Counted from the stretch's first letter, positions 1 to 6,767 are shown. The stretch: DNA of 11,665 nt from Thermoplasmata archaeon (GCA_003649745.1 QMST01000005.1:1-11665), one strand, 5' to 3'. Notes: generated by a model from the letters alone, not told the origin. Numbers and translations: made by a program.

Positions 1-1
1 A

Positions 2-1789
2 CAAACAACTAATGCCTATAATATAGATTGGTCAGGTGAATGTAAAGACATTATTGCTGTTGGAGATGCAACTGCAGGAAATTATAACCTTTTACTGAAA
101 GTAAGAGACCCCAGCAGACCAGGGTTACAAACACTTTGCATAGTAAACAAAGGATACGAATATGATTATCATTCTCCCTCAATATTTGGTAAGAAAATAC
201 ATTTTAAAGTTGATCAAAAGTTTATTGGTGTTGTCACCAAGGGTGATGCACCGCCAAATATTGTTAAACCAGGCATGGCTTTTAGTGACACTGGTATAGC
301 ATATGGAGATGCTGACTCACCCATTGGATGGATAAGATTAAACAAAAACGCATGGGATGATTTTGATTGGATAAGATATGCATGCCAAACAGCTGAAAAT
401 GAAGATGACGCAATCTCTTTACTTACAGAAGATGTTGTCAAAAAAATGCACGCCCCAAGGGTTGCTGAAAATTTATTTATAGTTGGTCCAAAAAAAGCTT
501 TTCTAATAGAAGCTGATGCATATCACTATAGAGTGAAAGAAATAAAAGACATTCTAGTTATGTCAAACTATCCCAAAGAACTATGGAGTAACAGACCCTT
601 AAGGAGAGTACTTATCTCTTCTTCTTTTGACAAAAACGTTGAAAAACAGGTTCATAAGGGATCTATAGTTAGACTAGGAGCGCTTCTCGGGATAAAAATA
701 CTAAATGTAAACAAAGACAGCATAGTGGTTAAAAGATTTCCCCTTGGCAAAAAGGTTATATTAAACAAGGGGGAAGAAAAAACAGTTGATTATTTCCAAG
801 TAAAACTAGTGGATAGCAATGGCAAAACAGCAAGAATTAATGTATGCTATAAATATTATGCATGGGAGCAAAAAATGATGAACTACATATTATCAAAATA
901 TGGAAGTATTGATGTTAGAGATATGATGAACTGGTCTAGACTGCATAGCGATGATCTAAATGGGCTGAGAGGCATGTGCGAAGGAGGGTACGAGGCGTCC
1001 ATGGTGTATAGAATACCCAGTGAGAATTATGATATTTTGAGCATGGGCTGGTTTGCCCCCAATCAATGCTCCTCTATTTTTGTACCCGTACATATTTGTG
1101 TTAACGGGATATATGAACCCTATCAATCTGGAGAGGCAGCGAGGTTTTCATCAGAACTTCTAAAAAAATACGGGCATAAAACACTAACACCGGTTTTTGA
1201 GAACACTGAGAATGTATTCTTAAATGAAAATAACAAAATAGAAAAAATTGTAAAAAACACTATAACCAACAAAACAGAGCTCGCTGAGATATTTACAATC
1301 TCTGACACAGAAATGCAAAAACAAGCGTTCATAACATTATCCCTATGGTATGATTTAGCTAAAAACAAAAATCTTTACATCTCTTCCAAAATTGCTAATA
1401 TATGGGAGAAAAACTATTATATTACCCTCCAAAACATCAAACGGGTTTTTAATGATTTAAAAAATGATTTGAAAGAGAAAATACTAGACCTAGTTCTAAG
1501 CATTGGCAAAAGCAGGGAAAAACTTTCTTTCCTTATCTTCGGTAGAAATTTATCAAAATACTACAAGGATGCAAAAACATGTTTTGATAATAAAAATTAT
1601 GAAAAAGGTTTTGAAAATATAGAAACCATTTTAAACACATGGAATCAAACAACATTTAATGAGATAAAAGCTATCAATGCAAAAAACGACAAAAACATAG
1701 GTTATATTATTATCTTTGCTTTTGTATCCATTGGTCTTTTGGTTTTAACATTGTTTACAGTTATAATAAAAAGAAAGAGAGTTAACTAG
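2..1789 (+). CDS. Membrane-anchored Ntn hydrolase, peptidase C69/secernin-like (5' partial)
   Basis: The frame is open from base 2 to the TAG at 1787-1789, giving 595 visible residues; the true start lies off the left edge. An internal ATG at 275 is not the start, because the homologous part begins well before it. The probable nucleophile is Cys at 41-43, in a C-x-D-I-I-A-V-G-x-A-T context followed by K-V-R-D-P-S-R-P, resembling the C-D-T...A-T...K-N-S-D-R-P pattern of the C69/secernin group. A later segment ending S-S-I-F-V-P-V-H (about 1070-1095) matches the closing strands of these enzymes. About 150 mostly helical residues follow, then a hydrophobic helix (about 1698-1770) and the tail KRKRVN, so the catalytic domain should sit outside the cell on a C-terminal anchor. 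Family members cleave linear amide or dipeptide bonds; the substrate here is unknown. Family assignment rests on motifs, with a C45-like acyltransferase as the alternative. Confidence 0.72.
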   Translation, partial: QTTNAYNIDWSGECKDIIAVGDATAGNYNLLLKVRDPSRPGLQTLCIVNKGYEYDYHSPSIFGKKIHFKVDQKFIGVVTKGDAPPNIVKPGMAFSDTGIAYGDADSPIGWIRLNKNAWDDFDWIRYACQTAENEDDAISLLTEDVVKKMHAPRVAENLFIVGPKKAFLIEADAYHYRVKEIKDILVMSNYPKELWSNRPLRRVLISSSFDKNVEKQVHKGSIVRLGALLGIKILNVNKDSIVVKRFPLGKKVILNKGEEKTVDYFQVKLVDSNGKTARINVCYKYYAWEQKMMNYILSKYGSIDVRDMMNWSRLHSDDLNGLRGMCEGGYEASMVYRIPSENYDILSMGWFAPNQCSSIFVPVHICVNGIYEPYQSGEAARFSSELLKKYGHKTLTPVFENTENVFLNENNKIEKIVKNTITNKTELAEIFTISDTEMQKQAFITLSLWYDLAKNKNLYISSKIANIWEKNYYITLQNIKRVFNDLKNDLKEKILDLVLSIGKSREKLSFLIFGRNLSKYYKDAKTCFDNKNYEKGFENIETILNTWNQTTFNEIKAINAKNDKNIGYIIIFAFVSIGLLVLTLFTVIIKRKRVN

Positions 1790-1817
1790 CTAAACAATAA
1801 AATTTAACATGGTAAAG

Positions 1818-1826
1818 TTTATAAAA
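1818..1826 (+). promoter_or_regulatory. TATA box of the winged-helix regulator gene
   Basis: TTTATAAAA is preceded by purine-rich GTAAAG, which could serve as a BRE. A transcript starting about 25 bases downstream (near 1848) would include the Shine-Dalgarno at 1857 and the ATG at 1869. It would exclude the upstream in-frame ATG at 1809. Confidence 0.6.
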
Positions 1827-1856
1827 CTATTCTATTTAATATATCTCTGGGAGTCT

Positions 1857-1864
1857 GGAGGGAG
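1857..1864 (+). promoter_or_regulatory. Shine-Dalgarno that fixes the start at 1869
   Basis: GGAGGGAG is a strong archaeal Shine-Dalgarno lying about 5-7 bases before ATG 1869. It argues for that codon over the in-frame ATG at 1809, which lies upstream of the TATA box. Confidence 0.7.
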
Positions 1865-1868
1865 AGAA

Positions 1869-2315
1869 ATGGGTTTCGAGATGCGCATTATAAGCAACGT
1901 CCCCCTAGTTGGTGACGAGGATCTGGAGCGTGTTACAAAGAAATTTTTAGAACAAATTGGGTATATATCCAAAGGGGCTGATCCAGAGATACCATATAGG
2001 ATTTTCTTTGACTTTTTCCTGAAACATCCCAACAAGGCATGGATGGTGGATGAGATAGCTAAAACTTTAAAATCATCTAGACCCACAGTTTACAGACATC
2101 TTAACAAGTTAAAAGGCTTGGATATATTAGAGGATGTACAAATTATAGATGAAGAAACCGGGCAGAGCAAAAAAGCATATAAGTTAAGATATGGCGATCT
2201 TAGTAAAGCCTGGAATTTTGTTGAAGCACATCTGAAGGTTGCAATCGAAAATTATGGAAAAACAGTTGAACACATACAAAACCTTCTCAACCAGCAGAGA
2301 AGAGGTGTAGAATAA
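1869..2315 (+). CDS. Winged-helix transcriptional regulator (148 aa)
   Basis: Residues about 40-108 form a winged helix: helices around IPYRIFFDFFLKHP, a MVDEIAKTL turn, the recognition helix SRPTVYRHLNKL (about 70-81), and a beta-hairpin wing containing DEETGQSKKAYKLR. The pattern resembles ArsR/TrmB-type archaeal DNA-binding domains. A C-terminal amphipathic helix (about 112-143) would suit dimerisation. No sensor domain or metal-binding cysteine cluster is visible. An in-frame ATG 60 bases upstream was rejected because it precedes the TATA box and lacks a ribosome site. The next gene begins two bases after the stop, so the two are co-transcribed. The target is not shown by the sequence; the ABC transporter genes downstream, which have their own promoter, are an obvious candidate. 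Confidence 0.82.
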   Translation: MGFEMRIISNVPLVGDEDLERVTKKFLEQIGYISKGADPEIPYRIFFDFFLKHPNKAWMVDEIAKTLKSSRPTVYRHLNKLKGLDILEDVQIIDEETGQSKKAYKLRYGDLSKAWNFVEAHLKVAIENYGKTVEHIQNLLNQQRRGVE

Positions 2316-2317
2316 AG

Positions 2318-2593
2318 GTGAAAAAAGACTCATTTCATCTAACAAAAGGTTCCCTATACGAAATACTATCGTTAGGGGAAAAAGATAATTTACTCAGAAC
2401 AAGAGGTACTTTTGAAGGTTTCGCATCATTGGGGATTGAGGATATAGGTTTATGTATAAGACTGGATAAAAAACATGGTAAACTCGCTGGTAAACTAAGA
2501 ATAATACCCCTCAATGTTATATTAGCCATAGATGTAATCTCTGCAGCACCACAAAAAACAGAAGAAAAAAAAGACGATACAGAATATGTCTAA
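2318..2593 (+). CDS. Small beta-barrel protein, possibly Sm-like (91 aa)
   Basis: The gene begins with GTG two bases after the regulator's stop, with AGAGGTG (2301-2307) as ribosome site inside the end of the upstream gene. The product looks like a compact barrel. Residues 27-50 alternate hydrophobic and polar (TRGTFEGFASLG, then GLCIRLD), a GK-rich turn follows, and residues 60-75 (LRIIPLNVILAIDVI) form the last strands. The layout, with a charged unstructured tail (QKTEEKKDDTEY), suggests an Sm/SH3-like fold. I recognise a conserved archaeal hypothetical type but no named family with certainty. Tight linkage to a DNA-binding regulator suggests a nucleic-acid or accessory role, which is inference. 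Confidence 0.6.
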   Translation: MKKDSFHLTKGSLYEILSLGEKDNLLRTRGTFEGFASLGIEDIGLCIRLDKKHGKLAGKLRIIPLNVILAIDVISAAPQKTEEKKDDTEYV

Positions 2594-2617
2594 TTTATTT
2601 TTTATTTTTTATTTTTT
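2594..2617 (+). terminator. Oligo-T terminator after the regulator operon
   Basis: Three to four runs of T separated by single A residues follow directly on the stop codon at 2593. T-runs on the coding strand are the usual signal for factor-independent termination by archaeal RNA polymerase. No hairpin precedes them. Confidence 0.6.
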
Positions 2618-2623
2618 AGATAA

Positions 2624-2633
2624 TTATTTATAT
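2624..2633 (+). promoter_or_regulatory. TATA box of the ABC transporter operon
   Basis: TTATTTATAT lies 27-36 bases before the ATG at 2661. A start about 25 bases downstream falls within a few bases of that ATG, and no convincing Shine-Dalgarno is present. The ATPase mRNA is therefore probably leaderless or nearly so. Confidence 0.55.
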
Positions 2634-2660
2634 TTGTTTGTGTAATTTACTAGTGAAATC

Positions 2661-3416
2661 ATGAAAAATAAGCGAAAACCATTGATTGAACTAAGAAAAA
2701 TTAGCAAAGTGTACACTCAGTATGGAACAGAGATTATCGCCTTGGATAACGTATCTTTGAAGATATTCCCTAGGGATTTTGTTTCCATAATCGGCCCCTC
2801 TGGCAGTGGTAAATCAACTCTTTTACATTGTATGGGGCTTTTAGACAGACCAACCAGTGGAAAAGTGTTTATAGAGAACAAGGACACCTCCAAGATAACT
2901 GGGAAAGAAATAGCGACTCTAAGAGGGAAAAAAATAGGTTTTGTTTTCCAAAACTATAACCTCATACCAAGGTTAACTGTTATAGAAAATGTTATGCTAC
3001 CTGGATTGATCATTGGTGGAGAAAAATCAAAATTGATTGACAAAGCTTCAGAACTACTAGAGGAGGTTGGTATAAAACACCGGGCACAACATAAGGCAGT
3101 TCATCTTTCTGGTGGTGAACAACAGAGGGTTGCTATAGCAAGAGCTTTAATCAATGACCCTGTGGTTGTAATAGCTGATGAGCCAACTGGCGCTCTAGAT
3201 TCAGAGAGCAGCGGAGGGATAATGGAGCTGCTTACAAAGCTCAATAGAGAAAGAAAAGTTACTATTGTTTTTGTATCCCATGATCTAGAGATAGCAAAAT
3301 ATGGAAAAAGAAATATTTTACTCAGCGATGGAAAAATTATAAAAGATAGCTATAAGAGCCGGATAAGAGACATTCTTAAAGAAGCAAGTAAAACTGGTAA
3401 GGAGGTATGGAGATAA
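2661..3416 (+). CDS. ABC transporter ATP-binding protein, MacB/LolD type
   Basis: This is a complete 251-residue ATPase that powers the permease encoded next. All motifs are intact: Walker A GPSGSGKST (45-53), Q-loop Gln97, signature LSGGEQ (149-154), Walker B VVVIADE (168-174) with catalytic Glu174, D-loop LDS, and switch His207. The EPTGALDS sequence and overall length match the MacB/LolD/FtsE branch. These proteins drive mechanotransmission across the membrane, for example macrolide efflux, lipoprotein release or hydrolase activation, rather than classical solute import. No substrate-binding protein gene is adjacent. The 3' end carries GGAGGT as ribosome site for the permease, and the stop codon TAA shares its last base with the permease ATG, implying coupled translation. 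Confidence 0.93.
   Translation: MKNKRKPLIELRKISKVYTQYGTEIIALDNVSLKIFPRDFVSIIGPSGSGKSTLLHCMGLLDRPTSGKVFIENKDTSKITGKEIATLRGKKIGFVFQNYNLIPRLTVIENVMLPGLIIGGEKSKLIDKASELLEEVGIKHRAQHKAVHLSGGEQQRVAIARALINDPVVVIADEPTGALDSESSGGIMELLTKLNRERKVTIVFVSHDLEIAKYGKRNILLSDGKIIKDSYKSRIRDILKEASKTGKEVWR
3401..3406 (+). promoter_or_regulatory. Shine-Dalgarno that favours permease start 3416
   Basis: GGAGGT abuts the in-frame ATG at 3407 with no spacing but stands nine bases before ATG 3416. The second ATG is therefore the better start. Confidence 0.6.
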
Positions 3417-4858
3417 TGAACATCAGTAGAAGCTTTGCCTGGGGTGAGATAAAAGAGCACAAGTTCATTTATACAATCATAATAATAGTCATTGGTTTAA
3501 CAATGACCTCTTTCATCCTAGAAAATGCATACCTAAACTATATGATGCAAGTTGTTAATGATACTACAAAGATTCTTACTGCAGATGCTGTAATAACCAA
3601 CCCTGATTGCAACATAAGGGACTTATATGGGACACAGCCAACTATAGAAAACGCTAGAGAAATTGCTAATAGAATAGAAAGGATTTTACCAGGGTACAAA
3701 ACCACGATTAGAATAACTGCGCAGGCAACATATGGTGTAGGTGTTTCAAGTGAAGCAGTGGATGGCTGCACAATCCAAGGGATTGACCCGGAGGAGGATG
3801 AAAAGGTCATAGATATAAAAGACAAAATCGTCGAGGGTAGATTTTTTGAAAAAGAGGACCCTATCCTAAGAGGGCATACACCATTATATATAGAGATAAA
3901 AGGACCTGGTAACCTACCTGATTTCACATATGGCTCTGGTCAACGCCTATTCAGATATGATAAACCCTACCCGATAATAGTTGGTGCAACTGCTGCAAAA
4001 ATACACCCATCTATAATAAAAGTAGGTAATGTGCTTAATCTAATTGTGAGCACCTCAGGCAGAGGCACAAAGTATGCCTCCGTGACTGTGAAAATCATAG
4101 GCCTATATGAAAGCGGTACACCAACATTAGATGCAATGATATGGTTTATGCACGCGGATTCACTCAGAGAGATAAAAGGATATGGAGAGATCAAAGGCAA
4201 AGAATGGCATGTACCAGGTGTTGGAACATTTAGAGGATTCTGCCCTATAGATGTAAATCGAGACATGGGTGACACAATACTGGTTAAAGGCCCTGAACCA
4301 TTACATCAACTAGACCCCATAGGCCAAGCGGAGCAACTAAAAGAAACATTAGCCTCAGTTGTCCCTGGTATGAAAATATTCTCATGGCATGACTTACTGG
4401 TATATGCAGCTGGTTCAATGCAAGATGTGGTAACTATCATGCTCTGGGGTAGCATAGTGGTCACTCTTTTCCTCTGCGGCGCAGCTATAAAATATGTTAT
4501 GGACTCTATTGTTATCAGAAAAACAAGAGAAATAGGATCCCTCAAAGCATTTGGAGCGAGAGATAGAACAGTGTTTAAAATATTTTTATACCAGGGTCTC
4601 TTCATTGGCTCCCTAGCTGGTGTTTTAGGTATAATAATATCAGTGGTAGTGATGAATATTATAAACTGGTATGGCGTAAGCGTTCAGTTTGTCGCAGGGA
4701 CTCAGCTAAATATTGGTTTTGTTGTGAACTGGCTCACCGTATTGGTCGCTCTGGTTTTACCCATTTTACTCTCTATATTAGCTGCCTCAATACCTGCAAA
4801 AAAAGCGTCTATGCTACCCCCTGTAGAGGCTCTAAGAAAAGGGGAGATGGCATTGTAA
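3416..4858 (+). CDS. ABC transporter permease, MacB/FtsX family
   Basis: The 480-residue product has the MacB layout: an N-terminal transmembrane helix (about 17-37), a large extracytoplasmic domain of about 300 residues, then three C-terminal helices of the FtsX domain (about 337-360, 394-422 and 436-462). The cytoplasmic coupling segment IVIRKTREIGSLKAFGAR between the first two C-terminal helices and the closing LPPVEALRKGE are diagnostic. The start at 3416 overlaps the ATPase stop (TAATG), with GGAGGT nine bases upstream; an alternative ATG lies three codons earlier. With the ATPase it should form a 2+2 complex in the cytoplasmic membrane. The extracytoplasmic domain holds two or three cysteines (for example in NPDCNI and DGCTI) that could form a disulfide. 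The substrate is unknown, and no outer-membrane or adaptor partner is encoded here. Confidence 0.9.
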   Translation: MNISRSFAWGEIKEHKFIYTIIIIVIGLTMTSFILENAYLNYMMQVVNDTTKILTADAVITNPDCNIRDLYGTQPTIENAREIANRIERILPGYKTTIRITAQATYGVGVSSEAVDGCTIQGIDPEEDEKVIDIKDKIVEGRFFEKEDPILRGHTPLYIEIKGPGNLPDFTYGSGQRLFRYDKPYPIIVGATAAKIHPSIIKVGNVLNLIVSTSGRGTKYASVTVKIIGLYESGTPTLDAMIWFMHADSLREIKGYGEIKGKEWHVPGVGTFRGFCPIDVNRDMGDTILVKGPEPLHQLDPIGQAEQLKETLASVVPGMKIFSWHDLLVYAAGSMQDVVTIMLWGSIVVTLFLCGAAIKYVMDSIVIRKTREIGSLKAFGARDRTVFKIFLYQGLFIGSLAGVLGIIISVVVMNIINWYGVSVQFVAGTQLNIGFVVNWLTVLVALVLPILLSILAASIPAKKASMLPPVEALRKGEMAL

Positions 4859-4861
4859 ATT

Positions 4862-6142
4862 TTATATCAGTCTTGCTTGCCCTCTTTTCTTATAAGCAAC
4901 AATATATTCTAAAATATCATCTTTTTCTTCCCTTAGAATCCTTAGTATCTCATCCTTGGAAATCGCGGTTTGTATCTCCCTTGTTCTCCCATATCTGCCT
5001 TTGGATATTGTCCTCGCATTGATTACCCCTAGCATATCAAGCTCTGAGATCAAATCAGCTATCCTCCGCTGTGTTAAACTCTCAACCCTTGCTTTTTTAC
5101 AAAGATCACGGTATATATCAAAAACTTCTCCTGTTGTGAGCATAGAGGGTAAACCATCTTTTTTATGCTCCTCCTCCCCAATCATTATTGAGGCCAAAAC
5201 TAATTTAGAATGAACAGGCAACGTCCTAATTACCTCTGTAACTCTATCTATTTCTATCTTATTCTGCGCCATTCTTACATGTCTCTCTGTGATATTCTTC
5301 GCCCCTTCTCTTTCTGCAAGCTCTGCAGATATTCTAAGCAAATCCAAGGCCCTTCTTGCATCCCCATGCTCTTGTGCTGCTAATGCCGCACAGAGAGGTA
5401 TCACATCCTCCTTTAACACCCCTGGTTTTAACGCAAGCTCCACCCGTTGTTTAAGAATATCCTTTAATTGCTCTGCGTTATATGGGTAGAAAACCATGTT
5501 CTCCTCTCCAAGACTAGATTTCACCCTAGGATCTAGGAACTCTGTAAATTTTAGATCATTAGAAATACCCGCAACAGAAACCCTAGCTTTTTCTAAATCA
5601 GAATTTATTCTAGATAAATTATAAAGAACCTCGTCCCCCTTCAATTTATCAACTTCGTCTAAAATTATTACAGTTACACCACCATCTCTATCCATCATCT
5701 GCTTAAGCTTACTATACACCTCATCCGTGGGCCATCCTGTGAAAGGAATGCGGTCTGCCCATTCCTCTATAAAATGATTTGCTATATTCTGCAAAACCCT
5801 ATAATGTGTATCAACAACTTCACAATTAATATAGATAAAATGTACTTTTTTACCAAGTTTTCGACCTTTTTCAAGTAATTCTTTGCCAACAAACTTAGAC
5901 ACCGCTGTTTTCCCAGTACCTGTCTTACCATATATAAAGACATTAGATGGAGTCTCTCCTCTTAGCGCTGGTGCTAAAATCGAGGCCAAATTATTAATTT
6001 CTTTCTCCCTATGAGGGAGAATCTCTGGCATATATGTTGGCCTCATTACCTCTCTATTTATGAAGAGAGGCTCAGATTTTAATATCTCCTCAAATATATC
6101 TTTTTTCGTATTAATGCCTCCTCCCGTGAAATCTATAAACAC
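4862..6142 (-). CDS. orc1/cdc6: Orc1/Cdc6 replication initiator
   Basis: This 426-residue protein is the archaeal initiator that binds origin boxes and loads the MCM helicase. AAA+ motifs are complete: Walker A GKTGTGKT (72-79), Walker B VIILDEVD (158-165), sensor 1 in GISND (Asn195), the DPRVKSSL arginine region (204-211), and sensor 2 in GDARRALD (260-267). The C-terminal winged helix (about 305-395) contains LTQRRIADLISELDMLGVINA and SKGRYGRTREIQ, the DNA-reading part in this family. NCEVVDTHYRVL and GWPTDEVY are typical of euryarchaeal Orc1 proteins. The chosen start is GTG at 6142. A strong internal GGAGG at 6117-6121 leaves the true start uncertain, although no canonical in-frame start follows before residue 33. 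The gene lies directly beside the origin elements. Confidence 0.95.
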   Translation of the reverse strand: MFIDFTGGGINTKKDIFEEILKSEPLFINREVMRPTYMPEILPHREKEINNLASILAPALRGETPSNVFIYGKTGTGKTAVSKFVGKELLEKGRKLGKKVHFIYINCEVVDTHYRVLQNIANHFIEEWADRIPFTGWPTDEVYSKLKQMMDRDGGVTVIILDEVDKLKGDEVLYNLSRINSDLEKARVSVAGISNDLKFTEFLDPRVKSSLGEENMVFYPYNAEQLKDILKQRVELALKPGVLKEDVIPLCAALAAQEHGDARRALDLLRISAELAEREGAKNITERHVRMAQNKIEIDRVTEVIRTLPVHSKLVLASIMIGEEEHKKDGLPSMLTTGEVFDIYRDLCKKARVESLTQRRIADLISELDMLGVINARTISKGRYGRTREIQTAISKDEILRILREEKDDILEYIVAYKKRGQARLI

Positions 6143-6178
6143 TAGATTCTCTAATAAACTTTGTTATTCAACAACACC

Positions 6179-6200
6179 AACCCCTTCATTTCATGTGGAA
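6179..6200 (-). repeat. Origin recognition box, left copy (ORB-L)
   Basis: Read on the minus strand, this is TTCCAC-AT-GAAA-TG-AAGGGGTT. It agrees with the right copy at 18 of 22 positions, and the four differences fall in two pairs. The G-run points away from the AT-rich centre, toward orc1. It probably binds Orc1 more weakly than the right copy, because the TTCCA/TGGAA dyad is imperfect. Confidence 0.75.
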
Positions 6201-6230
6201 GGATAAGAATAAAGAGATTAACTTAGAATG

Positions 6231-6310
6231 AAAACATTATTTATAAAACCTTTTAATTAGAGCTTCTTTTATACTATATATTTATATCTTGCAGTTATAA
6301 GTTTATATCT
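6231..6310. other. AT-rich tract, candidate duplex unwinding element
   Basis: Only 14 of these 80 bases are G or C, making it the most AT-rich stretch of the intergenic region, and it lies between the inverted ORBs. It contains TATA-like steps (ACTATATATTTATAT), which are also easy to melt. Confidence 0.6.
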
Positions 6311-6395
6311 AGGTTCACATCCTATACATTCTATAGGTAGATGATGGTGATGGATGATATCATATGTATCATTACCCTACATAGACTCTTCTTAT

Positions 6396-6420
6396 TTTCC
6401 ACTGGAAACCAAGGGGTTCC
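6396..6420 (+). repeat. Origin recognition box, right copy (ORB-R)
   Basis: The core dyad TTTCCA-C-TGGAAA (6396-6408) is followed by ACC-type bases and the G-string AAGGGGTT (6411-6418). This is the composite layout of the archaeal ORB: a TTCCA(C/G)TGGAAAC dyad plus a downstream G-run. The G-run points away from the AT-rich centre, opposite to the left copy, and the element ends 12 bases from the PRC-barrel stop codon. Confidence 0.85.
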
Positions 6421-6432
6421 TCCTCTTTCTGT

Positions 6433-6681
6433 TTAGGAGCTAATTATTACTACATCTTTTATGGATTTTATTGAGTCAAAAGGAAATACAAGGTATCCTT
6501 CATCATTAATATGGTATAATCTTAGATCGATTTCCTCTGAAGGTTCCACTAATATTTCCAATAGCTTTCCTGTTTTTTCATCTACTATTGAATTTCTCAA
6601 AACTCCTAAATATGTACCCTCTTCACTCATTACTGTCTTTCCTCTAAGCTCATTTTCAAATATTCTCATACTTAACATCAT
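6433..6681 (-). CDS. Single-domain PRC-barrel protein (82 aa)
   Basis: The whole protein is one PRC-barrel: FENELRGKTVMSEEGTYLG, then VLRNSIVDEKTGKLLEILVEP, then GYLVFPFDSIKSIKDVVII. The G-K-x-V, DEKTGK and FP-F-x-x-(V/I)-K-S motifs are characteristic. Free-standing archaeal PRC barrels act as protein-interaction modules; the haloarchaeal CdpB proteins of this kind join SepF in the cell-division machinery. Three in-frame ATGs compete (6681, 6678, 6669). GGGAGG at 6682-6687 abuts the first, and the conserved domain begins at the third (MRIFENEL), so the product may be 78 residues. The gene has its own TATA box near 6716-6724 and ends 12 bases from an ORB. Confidence 0.87.
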   Translation of the reverse strand: MMLSMRIFENELRGKTVMSEEGTYLGVLRNSIVDEKTGKLLEILVEPSEEIDLRLYHINDEGYLVFPFDSIKSIKDVVIISS

Positions 6682-6714
6682 CCTCCCTGATATATTAATA
6701 ATTATTAAATTTCA

Positions 6715-6724
6715 CTTTATAAAT
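6715..6724 (-). promoter_or_regulatory. TATA box of the PRC-barrel gene
   Basis: On the minus strand ATTTATAAAG lies about 35 bases before the first ATG. A start 25 bases downstream (near 6692) would give a very short leader that retains the GGGAGG site. Confidence 0.5.
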
Positions 6725-6767
6725 CTTTATGATGAGTATTATGAGTATTGTTAGACTAGGGAGTACA

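Larger units (their letters stand above)
6143..6432. other. oriC: Predicted replication origin (oriC) between orc1 and the PRC-barrel gene
   Basis: This non-coding gap next to orc1 contains two inverted origin-recognition boxes whose inner edges are 196 bases apart. Between them is an AT-rich tract: in 6231-6310 only 14 of 80 bases are G or C. That is the arrangement of known archaeal origins, where Orc1 bound at ORBs melts an AT-rich unwinding element. The gap also holds a 6-bp inverted repeat with 5-base loop (CCTATA/TATAGG, 6321-6337) and a 10-bp palindrome (ATGATATCAT, 6354-6363). It must also contain the orc1 promoter, probably overlapping the left ORB. Identification rests on sequence and context only. 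Confidence 0.8.

Noticed and set aside
1809..1868. In-frame 20-codon N-terminal extension of the winged-helix regulator
   Set aside because: Its ATG precedes the TATA box, so it would not be on the transcript, and a strong Shine-Dalgarno stands before ATG 1869.
6311..6323. AGGTTCACATCCT resembles a tRNA T-arm
   Set aside because: The conserved A at position 58 is absent, the stem has only about four pairs, and no anticodon or D-arm precedes it.
6341..6436. A 31-codon plus-strand frame starting ATGATGGTG inside the origin
   Set aside because: It has no ribosome site or promoter, runs through ORB-R, and its product has no recognisable pattern. The origin explains the sequence better.
6732..6749. 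Tandem 9-base repeat ATGAGTATT downstream of cdc48
   Set aside because: Two copies of a short AT-rich word are likely slippage. There is no further copy or context suggesting an iteron array.
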